Source of the DNA: an uncultured Clostridia bacterium | Lineage (GTDB): Bacteria; Bacillota; Clostridia; Oscillospirales; Oscillospiraceae | Length of the DNA stretch: 7,130 nt | Direction of reading: 5' to 3' | Assembly: GCA_947177005.1 (NCBI GenBank) | Contig: CAMWSZ010000145.1 | Span: forward strand, 1-7,130 | Shown here: positions 1 through 6,380 of the stretch, piece after piece | Position numbering within the stretch: the first letter of the stretch is position 1 | Layout: every line of letters begins with the position of its first letter | Made by a program: the position numbers and the translations under genes | Notes under the pieces: model-generated | Databases searched by the model: none | Told to the model about the DNA's origin: nothing | What the model saw: the letters and a program-made list of their open reading frames with translations, nothing else

Positions 1-15
1 TAAGTTACTGATGCC

Positions 16-25
16 GGGAGGGGAG
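16..25 (+). promoter_or_regulatory. Ribosome binding site deciding the dnaG start
   Basis: The purine run GGGAGGGGAG ends 5 bases before CTG 31; its GGAGG core (17-21) is 9 bases away. It is 26 bases before ATG 52, too far to serve that codon, and the bases just before 52 are pyrimidine-rich. This supports initiation at CTG 31. The 30 bases before the start hold stop codons in two frames (TAA 1-3, TGA 9-11), so an upstream gene may end here, but too little is visible to name it. Confidence 0.65.
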
Positions 26-30
26 CGGGA

Positions 31-1818
31 CTGGCTTTTCCCCAGCAATTTATGGACGAGCTGCTGAGCCGGAATGATATCGTGGATGTGATCTCATCCT
101 ATGTCCACCTGAAAAAACAGGGGCGGGATTATTTCGGGCTCTGCCCCTTCCATAATGAAAAAAGCGGCTCCTTTTGTGTCACACCCAGTAAGCAGCTCTA
201 TCACTGCTTCGGCTGCAAACACGGCGGCGGCACTATCAATTTTATTATGGAGATCGAGAACCTCTCCTTCCCCGCCGCGGTGCGGTTCCTGGCCAAGCGC
301 GTCAATATGGAGGTTCCGGAGGACGCCTCAAATCAGGAGGAGAGCAGAAGACGGCAGAGAATCCTGGCCCTGAACCGTGACGCGGCCCGCTGGTTCTATC
401 AGAACCTGTCCCGGCCGGAGGGCGAGGCGGCGGCGGCGTATCTGGTCAGGCGGCGTATCCGGCGGAAAACCGCAATGGATTTCGGTTTGGGCGCCGCGCC
501 GGACAGTTGGAACAGTTTAATGGATGCAATGAGCGAAAAAGGGTATTCTAAAGCGGAGATGCTTGCCGCCGGTCTGATCGTGAAAAACGACAAGGGGCGG
601 TTCTATGACAAATTCCGCGGACGGCTGATGTTTCCCGTCATTGACGTGCGGGGAGATATCGTCGCGTTCGGCGGGAGGGTGCTGGATCAATCGGAACCAA
701 AGTATATGAATACCACCGAAACGATTGTGTACAGCAAAAGGCGGAATCTGTACGGAATTAATCTGGCAAAAAAGACAAAGCGTCCCAATTTTATTCTCTG
801 TGAGGGAAATATTGACGTGATTACTCTTCATCAGGCGGGCTTTAACAACGCCGTGGCCTCCATGGGCACCGCCCTGACCGTGGAACAGACCCGGATTCTC
901 AGCCGCTACACCAAGGAGCTGGTGCTGTGCTACGACAACGATACCGCCGGAAAACTGGCTACCCAGAAAAATATTGAGCTGCTCAAGAACAGCGAGTTTA
1001 CCGTCAAGGTGCTCCAGCTGCCGCAGCGGTTGGTGGATGGGAAGTATATCAAGCAGGATGTGGATGATTTTATTAAATTCCAGGGGCCGGAGGCATTTGA
1101 GGCAATGCTCAGCGGCAGTGAGAACCAAATGGATTACCGAATGGAGGCGGTTGCGGCAAAATATACGCTGACGAATGCGGAAGACAAAATCGCTTACGCG
1201 AATGAGGCAAGCCAGCTGATCGCGTCTCTGCCCAACGCGGTGGAACGGGAGGTCTACGCGGGCCGCGCCGCCGAAAAAGCGGGGATCTCCAAGGACGCCA
1301 TGCTGCTGGAGGTGAAACGCTGGCGGAACCGGAAAAACGGTCAGGAAAAGCAGGCGATGCGGAGAGAAGCGCTGAACGTGCGGGCGCTGCGCCAGCCGGA
1401 GGAGCGGACGCTGCGCTATACGGACGAACGGTCCGCAATGGCGGAGGAGGGCGTGATCCAGCTGCTGCTGACCGACGGCGCGCTGGCAGACTGCTGCGGC
1501 GGACTGCGGGCGGAGGAGTTCAGCGCGCCGTGGCTGGGAGACGTCTATCAGAGACTGCTGGACGCCAGCCGGGAGGGCAGAACGCTGACGCTGGCGCTGC
1601 TGTCGGAGAGCTGCCCGCCGGAGGCCGTCAGACGTCTTGCGGAGGTTATGCAGCGGCCTGTGCCGGTCATGAAGTCGGAACAGGCGCTGGCGGATTACAT
1701 ACGCGTCATACAAAGAGCGGCTGAAAAGCGGCGCGGCGGTGAGGCGGCGGACCCCCTGCGGGCCGCGCTGGACCGGGCAAAAGAGAAAAAGGGTTATGGA
1801 GGAAAGCATAATGACTAA
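31..1818 (+). CDS. dnaG: DNA primase DnaG, probable CTG start
   Basis: DnaG makes the short RNA primers for lagging-strand and restart DNA synthesis at the replication fork, working with the DnaB-type helicase. Residue numbers count from the ATG at 52. A CHC2 zinc-binding domain is seen with C31, H34, C52 and C55. The RNA polymerase/TOPRIM core follows: DKFRGRLMFPV at 186-196, the acidic CEGNIDV motif with E251, CYDNDTAG with D295 and D297, and the QDVDDF motif near 335-340. The C-terminal part (about 400-588) fits the poorly conserved helicase-binding region. Length is normal for the family. I prefer the CTG at 31, adding MAFPQQF, because a GGGAGGGGAG ribosome site lies just upstream, the residues match the usual primase N-terminus, and the ATG at 52 has no ribosome site. 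An in-frame TAA at 1-3 prevents a longer start. The gene overlaps rpoD by 8 bases. Identity is certain; the start is inferred. Confidence 0.96.
   Translation: MAFPQQFMDELLSRNDIVDVISSYVHLKKQGRDYFGLCPFHNEKSGSFCVTPSKQLYHCFGCKHGGGTINFIMEIENLSFPAAVRFLAKRVNMEVPEDASNQEESRRRQRILALNRDAARWFYQNLSRPEGEAAAAYLVRRRIRRKTAMDFGLGAAPDSWNSLMDAMSEKGYSKAEMLAAGLIVKNDKGRFYDKFRGRLMFPVIDVRGDIVAFGGRVLDQSEPKYMNTTETIVYSKRRNLYGINLAKKTKRPNFILCEGNIDVITLHQAGFNNAVASMGTALTVEQTRILSRYTKELVLCYDNDTAGKLATQKNIELLKNSEFTVKVLQLPQRLVDGKYIKQDVDDFIKFQGPEAFEAMLSGSENQMDYRMEAVAAKYTLTNAEDKIAYANEASQLIASLPNAVEREVYAGRAAEKAGISKDAMLLEVKRWRNRKNGQEKQAMRREALNVRALRQPEERTLRYTDERSAMAEEGVIQLLLTDGALADCCGGLRAEEFSAPWLGDVYQRLLDASREGRTLTLALLSESCPPEAVRRLAEVMQRPVPVMKSEQALADYIRVIQRAAEKRRGGEAADPLRAALDRAKEKKGYGGKHND
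1798..1806 (+). promoter_or_regulatory. rpoD ribosome binding site inside the end of dnaG
   Basis: GGAGGAAAG lies within the last dnaG codons, with 8 bases between GGAGG and ATG 1811. It selects 1811 over the other in-frame ATG at 1796 and over the distant one at 1739. Because it is read through by ribosomes finishing dnaG, coupled translation is likely. Confidence 0.8.
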
Positions 1819-3130
1819 GAAAGAAACAACAAAAAAGGACACGGCAAAACTCGACCAGAAAAAGGGTGAACCGGAAAAGAAATACGCAAGGCTGCCCGAC
1901 AAACTGGTGGCGACCCTGCCGGCCGCCGATTTGCTCAACAGCAATGAGCGGATCATGGACCTCTTTGCCCGCGGGAAAAAACGCGGCAGGCTGGATTCCA
2001 CCGAGATGATGGAAGTTTTGGACGAGATCGACCTGGACAGCACCCAAATGGAGAAAATCTATGACTCTCTGGGGGAACTGTCCATTGAGATCGGCAGCGA
2101 GGAGGATATCCTGCCGGAAATCGAGATCACCGACGATGTGGAGCCGCGGATTGATCAGATTGACCAGATCGAGGAGGAGGAGCTGGTTGACCCCAATACG
2201 CTGGTGGACAGCTTTTCCATTGACGACCCGGTGAGAATGTATCTGAAGGAGATCGGCAAGGTGCCGCTGCTGAATCCGGAGGAGGAAATCGAACTGGCGC
2301 AGAAGATGAGCGCAGGAAATCTGGCCCAGGAGCAGCTGGACAGCCTGCAGGCCGGTGAGCTGAACCCCGAGGCCCGGAAAGAACTGGAAAAGCTGGTGTC
2401 GGCCGGCGACCGGGCAAAACAGAAGCTGGCGGAAGCCAATCTGCGTCTGGTGGTGTCCATTGCGAAACGGTATGTGGGACGCGGTATGCTGTTTTTGGAT
2501 CTGATTCAGGAGGGAAATCTGGGCTTAATCAAGGCGGTGGAGAAGTTCGACCATACAAAGGGCTATAAATTCTCCACATACGCCACCTGGTGGATACGGC
2601 AGGCCATCACCCGGGCAATTGCCGATCAGGCCCGTACTATCCGCATCCCGGTGCATATGGTGGAGACAATCAACAAGGTGATCCGCGTGTCCCGGCAGCT
2701 GCTGCAAGAATTGGGGCATGATCCGTCTCCGGAGGAAATCGCGGAGGAGATGAATATGCCCGTCGATAAGGTGCGGGAGATCATGAAAATCGCCCAGGAG
2801 CCGGTCAGTCTGGAGACCCCTATCGGCGAGGAGGAGGACAGTCATCTGGGCGACTTCATCCCCGACGAGGGCGCCAGCGAACCCAGCGAGGCCGCCAGCT
2901 TTACGCTGCTCAAGGAACAACTGGTGGATGTGCTGAGCACCCTGACCCCAAGAGAGGAGAAGGTGCTGAAGCTCCGTTTCGGCATTGAGGACGGCCGGAC
3001 CCGCACGCTGGAGGAGGTGGGCAAGGAGTTCAATGTCACCCGCGAGCGGATTCGCCAGATCGAGGCGAAGGCGCTGCGGAAGCTCCGCCACCCCAGCCGC
3101 AGCAAAAAATTGAAGGATTTTCTGAACTGA
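1811..3130 (+). CDS. rpoD: Housekeeping RNA polymerase sigma factor (RpoD/SigA)
   Basis: This is the primary sigma-70 factor, which directs RNA polymerase to most vegetative promoters. The 439-residue protein has an acidic, charged N-terminus with a region 1.1-like segment (about 43-95). Region 1.2 is at 138-165 (DDPVRMYLKEIGK). Region 2, at about 207-285, includes RLVVSIAKRYVGRGM, the core-binding and -10-recognition helices, and the TYATWWIRQAITRAI segment. Region 3 is at about 286-355. Region 4, at 375-437, carries the -35-binding helix-turn-helix (LEEVGKEFNVTRERIRQIE). Between regions 1.2 and 2.1 there is about 30 residues more than in SigA of Bacillus subtilis. Start 1811 is chosen because GGAGG (1798-1802) lies 8 bases upstream; the in-frame ATG at 1796 has a weaker site. 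It follows dnaG with an 8-base overlap, suggesting co-transcription and translational coupling. Convergent with the next gene. Confidence 0.97.
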   Translation: MTKKETTKKDTAKLDQKKGEPEKKYARLPDKLVATLPAADLLNSNERIMDLFARGKKRGRLDSTEMMEVLDEIDLDSTQMEKIYDSLGELSIEIGSEEDILPEIEITDDVEPRIDQIDQIEEEELVDPNTLVDSFSIDDPVRMYLKEIGKVPLLNPEEEIELAQKMSAGNLAQEQLDSLQAGELNPEARKELEKLVSAGDRAKQKLAEANLRLVVSIAKRYVGRGMLFLDLIQEGNLGLIKAVEKFDHTKGYKFSTYATWWIRQAITRAIADQARTIRIPVHMVETINKVIRVSRQLLQELGHDPSPEEIAEEMNMPVDKVREIMKIAQEPVSLETPIGEEEDSHLGDFIPDEGASEPSEAASFTLLKEQLVDVLSTLTPREEKVLKLRFGIEDGRTRTLEEVGKEFNVTRERIRQIEAKALRKLRHPSRSKKLKDFLN

Positions 3131-3142
3131 TATGGGTAAAAA

Positions 3143-3169
3143 TGAGGCGGACCGTGCTGGTCCGCCTCA
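3143..3169 (-). terminator. Hairpin terminator between convergent rpoD and araC-type gene
   Basis: A perfect 11-base-pair stem (TGAGGCGGACC with its complement) closes a 5-base loop (3154-3158). Read on the minus strand, the stem is followed at once by five T residues (complement of 3138-3142), the classic intrinsic terminator layout, so it should end the AraC-type transcript. It sits 5 bases past that gene's stop codon. On the plus strand the nearest T run (3183-3189) starts 13 bases after the stem, so termination of rpoD here is less certain. An alternative bulged outer stem pairing 3141-3146 with 3173-3178 would bring that T run to within 4 bases. Confidence 0.8.
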
Positions 3170-3173
3170 ACGC

Positions 3174-4022
3174 TCATTCCGCTTTTTTTACAACCGGAAT
3201 CCATACCTCATATTTCATATTCTGTGGATCTGCATTCAAATAGACCTCTATATCCGGGCCATTGCCGTATACATAGCCGGAAGACGGCAGCCATTCCGCC
3301 ACAATACGCTGTTCCAATTCCTGAATAGACTGACCGGCTCCCGAGCCGGGGAAAATCGCCCACGTGGCGGCGGGGACCGTGTATTCGTTCAAGGCGGGGT
3401 CTGTCTGCGTGCTGGGCGCTGCGATGCAGTAGAACAGGCCGTCCTGGTCACTGTTGAAGCTGACCCCTAAAATGCCGTCCGGCTGTGAGTCTATCATACT
3501 CACCAGCTTTTGCAGGGTGCCGTCTGCCGTTGCTTTTTCCCAGAGCGCAGGGACTGTCTTGAAATTCTTCTCCATGTCCTCGTCCAGAGGAACGGAGAGG
3601 CCCACAATGCGGAAGCTCTCCCGTTTTTCGATGCGGTATTCCATTTCAGCAACTCCTTTGATTGTGATTGTGAAGCGCAGCGGCGGATACGCTTTGACCG
3701 GGGTGTCCGGATTCCGGACCGCCGACGGCGCTGTGCCGTGAACCGACTGAAAGGCCCGGCTGAACGCGGTTGGAGACTGATAGCCGTATTTCAGCGCCGT
3801 ATCAACCACCTTTTCACCGGCCTGCAGGTCCACTGCGGCCAATGACATTTTCCGCCGCCTGATATATTCCCCGAGGGTGATGCCCGTCATGTAGGCAAAC
3901 ATCCGCTGGTAGTGATAGGATGAACAGCAGGCAAGCCGTGCCAGCTGTTCATAGCTGATTTCACCGGTGAGATGTGACTCGATATATTCAATTGTCTGAT
4001 TTAATCCGGAAATCCAGTCCAT
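3174..4022 (-). CDS. AraC-family regulator with GyrI-like effector-binding domain
   Basis: This 282-residue protein is a predicted one-component transcription regulator. Residues 8-105 form an AraC/XylS DNA-binding domain with two helix-turn-helix units: one around 22-42 (ISYEQLARLACCSSYHYQRMF) and one around 70-92, followed by the typical HGTAPSAVR end. Residues 128-279 resemble the GyrI-like/BmrR-type effector-binding fold, ending in the conserved YEVWIPV segment whose glutamate (E272) in relatives contacts cationic ligands. Such N-terminal-AraC proteins (Rob-like layout) often respond to drugs or other small hydrophobic molecules, but no ligand or target can be read here. The start is supported by AAGGAGG (complement of 4030-4036) 7 bases upstream and by a promoter just beyond it. 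It is transcribed away from trpS and converges on rpoD; no transporter or other obvious partner gene is in the window. Confidence 0.92.
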   Translation of the reverse strand: MDWISGLNQTIEYIESHLTGEISYEQLARLACCSSYHYQRMFAYMTGITLGEYIRRRKMSLAAVDLQAGEKVVDTALKYGYQSPTAFSRAFQSVHGTAPSAVRNPDTPVKAYPPLRFTITIKGVAEMEYRIEKRESFRIVGLSVPLDEDMEKNFKTVPALWEKATADGTLQKLVSMIDSQPDGILGVSFNSDQDGLFYCIAAPSTQTDPALNEYTVPAATWAIFPGSGAGQSIQELEQRIVAEWLPSSGYVYGNGPDIEVYLNADPQNMKYEVWIPVVKKAE

Positions 4023-4050
4023 ATGGTATCCTCCTTTGGCTTCTCAGGAT

Positions 4051-4079
4051 ATCTTAGCATTTTTTTGGCTGGCTGTCCA
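4051..4079 (-). promoter_or_regulatory. Promoter of the AraC-type gene
   Basis: On the minus strand, TGGACA (4079-4074) and TAAGAT (4056-4051) are separated by exactly 17 bases, and a TG one base before the -10 hexamer makes it an extended -10. The predicted start of transcription is near 4044, giving a leader of about 22 bases that contains the ribosome site. Five of six bases match the consensus at -35 and -10. Transcription has not been measured. Confidence 0.68.
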
Positions 4080-4086
4080 CGCAATC

Positions 4087-4120
4087 TTTGCCGGATTTGG
4101 AGAGGGCCGCTCCCGGCAAA
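4087..4120. repeat. Inverted repeat between divergent promoters, candidate operator
   Basis: TTTGCCGG (4087-4094) and CCGGCAAA (4113-4120) are perfect 8-base inverted copies separated by 18 bases; the centre can add a 3-base GAG/CTC pair. It begins 8 bases upstream of the -35 of the AraC-type gene and ends 38 bases before the -35 of trpS. No T run follows on either strand, so it is not a terminator. A regulator-binding site, perhaps for the AraC-type protein itself, is the simplest reading, but AraC proteins more often bind direct repeats, so this is inference. Confidence 0.4.
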
Positions 4121-4158
4121 AATTCCCGTGTCTATTTGGATAGAATAGAACATTTTGG

Positions 4159-4187
4159 TTGTCATTTGTGAAAGGACGTGCTATAAT
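4159..4187 (+). promoter_or_regulatory. Strong extended -10 promoter for trpS operon
   Basis: TTGTCA (4159-4164), a 17-base spacer and a perfect TATAAT (4182-4187) with TG at 4179-4180 form a near-consensus housekeeping promoter. The predicted transcript start is around 4193-4195, giving a leader of about 65 bases before trpS, too short for a T-box riboswitch. No attenuator-like terminator is seen in the leader. A small dyad TCTAT/ATAGA (4131-4144) lies 14 bases upstream of the -35. Confidence 0.85.
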
Positions 4188-4258
4188 AGACTGCCAAATC
4201 ATGAAAACCGCTCTACAAGGCGATGAGAATACTTTTTAGACAGAGGAGCAATACCATT

Positions 4259-5257
4259 ATGAATGAAAAAAAGACCATGCTCTCCGGAATACAGCCCAGC
4301 GGAGACCTGCATCTCGGCAACTATCTGGGACCCCTGCGCCACTGGCCGGAAATGATCGAGTCCTACGACTGTTTCTTCTTCATGGCCGACATGCACACCA
4401 TTACCGTCCGGCAGGACCCGGCCCAGCTGCGCAAACGGACCCTTACCCAGATCGCGCAGTATATCGCCTGCGGTCTGGACCCGGAAAAATGCACGATTTT
4501 TGTTCAGTCCCATGTGCCCGCTCATGCACAGCTCGGCTGGGTGCTGGACTGCTATACCATGTTCGGGGAACTCAGCCGGATGACCCAGTTCAAGGATAAA
4601 TCGGCAAAGCACGCCGAAAATATCAACGCCGGACTCTTCACCTATCCTGTCCTGATGGCCGCCGATATCCTCATCTATCAGCCGGATTACGTCCCTGTAG
4701 GCGAGGACCAGAGGCAGCATGTGGAGATCTGCCGGGATATTGCGGAACGCTTCAACGGCATTTATGGCGATGTGTTCCGGGTGCCGGAACCTTATATCGC
4801 CAAGGTCGGCGCACGAATCAAGAGCCTCAACGCGCCGGATGCCAAAATGAGCAAATCCATGCCCGAGGGCTGCGTTTTCCTCATGGAAAAGCCGGAGGAC
4901 ATCATGCGGAAATTCAAGCGGGCCGTCACGGACAGCGATACGGAACGCTGCGTCCGCTACGCCCCCGAGGAAAAACCGGGCGTATCCAATCTGGTGCAGA
5001 TCTACGCCGCCGCCACCGGCAAGAGTTTTGAAGAGATTGAGGCCGAGTTCGACGGACAGGGCTACGGTAAGTTCAAGCCCGCGGTAGGCGAGGCGGTGGT
5101 GGAGACGCTGCGGCCTATCCGCGAGAAGACAGAACGCCTGCTGGCGGATAAGGCGTATCTGGAGGGCGTCTACCGGGCCGGAGCTGAAAAGGCCGGATAT
5201 GCGGCGGAAAAAACCCTCCGCAAGGTGTACAAAAAAATAGGCTTTTTGCCCAGATAA
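4259..5257 (+). CDS. trpS: Tryptophanyl-tRNA synthetase
   Basis: TrpRS is the cytoplasmic class I synthetase that activates tryptophan with ATP and charges tRNA-Trp. The 332-residue protein is the usual size for bacterial TrpRS. The N-terminal GIQPSGDLHLGNY segment holds the HIGH-type signature (HLGN at 18-21), and KMSKS is at 196-200. Also present are the tryptophan-pocket/adenylate segments MFGELSRMTQFKDK (101-114), LMAADILIYQ (132-141) and VPVGEDQ (145-151). The start at 4259 is chosen because AGAGGAG (about 4242-4248) lies 10 bases upstream and the resulting N-terminus MNEKKTMLSG fits the family; the in-frame ATG at 4223 would add 12 residues without a good ribosome site. It is the first gene of an operon, with the promoter at 4159-4187, and is followed after 12 bases by the tagO-like gene with no terminator between. 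Confidence 0.97.
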   Translation: MNEKKTMLSGIQPSGDLHLGNYLGPLRHWPEMIESYDCFFFMADMHTITVRQDPAQLRKRTLTQIAQYIACGLDPEKCTIFVQSHVPAHAQLGWVLDCYTMFGELSRMTQFKDKSAKHAENINAGLFTYPVLMAADILIYQPDYVPVGEDQRQHVEICRDIAERFNGIYGDVFRVPEPYIAKVGARIKSLNAPDAKMSKSMPEGCVFLMEKPEDIMRKFKRAVTDSDTERCVRYAPEEKPGVSNLVQIYAAATGKSFEEIEAEFDGQGYGKFKPAVGEAVVETLRPIREKTERLLADKAYLEGVYRAGAEKAGYAAEKTLRKVYKKIGFLPR

Positions 5258-5269
5258 GCGGAGGATGTC

Positions 5270-6379
5270 ATGGATATCATGGAAACCATGGTTGACCGGA
5301 CTACGGTCACGCCTGTTATCATGTCCCTGGCTGTGTCGATGCTGCTGAGCTTTGCGCTGACGCCGCTGGTTAAGCGTCTGGCCTATAAGATCGGTGCCGT
5401 GGACGTCCCGAAGGACAAGCGGCGGATGCACGACCACCCCATTCCCCGCCTGGGCGGACTGGCTATTTTCATCGGCTTTGTCATCACGGTCCTGATCTTT
5501 GCCGAGACCGGCCGGCAGCTCCGGGGCATTCTGCTCGGCTCCTGCCTGATTGTAGCGGTAGGCGTGGTGGATGACTCTCACCCGCTGGGGGCGGGCATCA
5601 AGTTTATTTTGCAGATCGTGGCCGCGCTGATTGCCGTGTGGCACGGTGTGGTCATTGAGGCAATCGCCAACCCCCTGCCTGTCGGGGGAGGATATCTGGA
5701 ATTCGGCATCATGGCTGTCCCGATTACCGTCATCTGGATCGTGGCGGTGACGAACTCCGTGAACCTCATCGACGGCCTCGACGGTCTGGCGGACGGCGTG
5801 TCCACCATTGCCGCGCTGACTATGCTGGTGCTGGCGCTGCTGCTGGACGATTTGGAAATGGCGGTCATCTGCGCGGCACTGGTGGGGGCGTGCATCGGGT
5901 TCATCCCCTACAACCGCAACCCCGCGAAAATTTTCATGGGCGATACCGGCGCGACCTTTTTGGGCTATATGCTGGCCACCGTGTCCGTCACGGGCCTGTT
6001 CAAGCTCTATGCAATGATCTCGTTCATTGTTCCCTTTATCATCCTGGGCTTCCCCATTTTCGACACGGTATCCGCCTTCACCCGCCGGGTCCTGAAGGGA
6101 CAGAACCCTATGAAAGCCGACCGCAGCCATACGCACCACAAATTGATCGACATGGGCATGAACCAAAAGCAGGCGGTGGCGACGCTGTATCAGGTAGCCG
6201 CCGTGCTGGGACTGTGCGCGGTGATGATCGTCACCACCGGCTATGTCAAAGTGATTCTGTCCGTGGCGGCGCTGGCCGGTACGGCCTTTACCGTGACGCG
6301 CATCGCACGGTATCCCCATGAGCATCCAAAACCGGCGGCAAAAGAGGAGCAATCAGACAGTACAGAAAAGGAGCGGTGA
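5270..6379 (+). CDS. tagO: Undecaprenyl-phosphate GlcNAc-1-phosphate transferase (TagO/WecA type)
   Basis: This membrane enzyme moves a sugar-1-phosphate, usually GlcNAc-1-P from UDP-GlcNAc, onto undecaprenyl phosphate, the first step of wall teichoic acid or related envelope polysaccharide assembly on the inner face of the membrane. The 369-residue protein has about ten or eleven hydrophobic segments (first at about 15-35, last at about 327-345). Family motifs: HPIPRLGG (56-63), the metal-binding VVDDS (D101, D102), NLIDGLDGLADG (165-176), NPAKIFMGDTGATFLG with D225, and SHTHHKLID (H287, H289, H290) on the cytoplasmic loop. These fit TagO/WecA better than MraY. The C-terminal tail (350-369) is charged. 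GGAGG (5260-5264) lies 5 bases before the start; ATG 5279 is a possible alternative. It stands between trpS and an epimerase that makes a later sugar donor. GlcNAc as the substrate is inferred from family. Confidence 0.92.
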   Translation: MDIMETMVDRTTVTPVIMSLAVSMLLSFALTPLVKRLAYKIGAVDVPKDKRRMHDHPIPRLGGLAIFIGFVITVLIFAETGRQLRGILLGSCLIVAVGVVDDSHPLGAGIKFILQIVAALIAVWHGVVIEAIANPLPVGGGYLEFGIMAVPITVIWIVAVTNSVNLIDGLDGLADGVSTIAALTMLVLALLLDDLEMAVICAALVGACIGFIPYNRNPAKIFMGDTGATFLGYMLATVSVTGLFKLYAMISFIVPFIILGFPIFDTVSAFTRRVLKGQNPMKADRSHTHHKLIDMGMNQKQAVATLYQVAAVLGLCAVMIVTTGYVKVILSVAALAGTAFTVTRIARYPHEHPKPAAKEEQSDSTEKER

Positions 6380-6380
6380 T

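Noticed and set aside
1739..1810. Longer rpoD start at ATG 1739
   Set aside because: The extra residues are just the overlapping dnaG sequence in another frame, and GGAGG points to ATG 1811.
517..2043. Minus-strand open frame of 508 codons opposite dnaG and rpoD
   Set aside because: Same reasoning: antisense to dnaG and the start of rpoD, no recognisable motif, composition typical of a shadow frame.
4087..4120. Inverted repeat as an intrinsic terminator
   Set aside because: No T run follows the stem on either strand, and no gene ends beside it.
4188..4258. T-box or trp attenuator upstream of trpS
   Set aside because: The leader from the predicted transcript start is only about 65 bases, with no specifier-loop, T-box sequence or terminator hairpin. 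A T-box leader needs well over 150 bases.
4223..4258. Longer trpS start at ATG 4223
   Set aside because: No proper ribosome site at the right distance, and the extra 12 residues do not resemble TrpRS N-termini; ATG 4259 has a good site.
4199..6352. Minus-strand open frame of 717 codons opposite trpS and the tagO-type gene
   Set aside because: It lies wholly antisense to two genes with clear family motifs, its translation is rich in H, R, Q and G without any domain, and G/C-biased third positions commonly leave such long antisense frames open.
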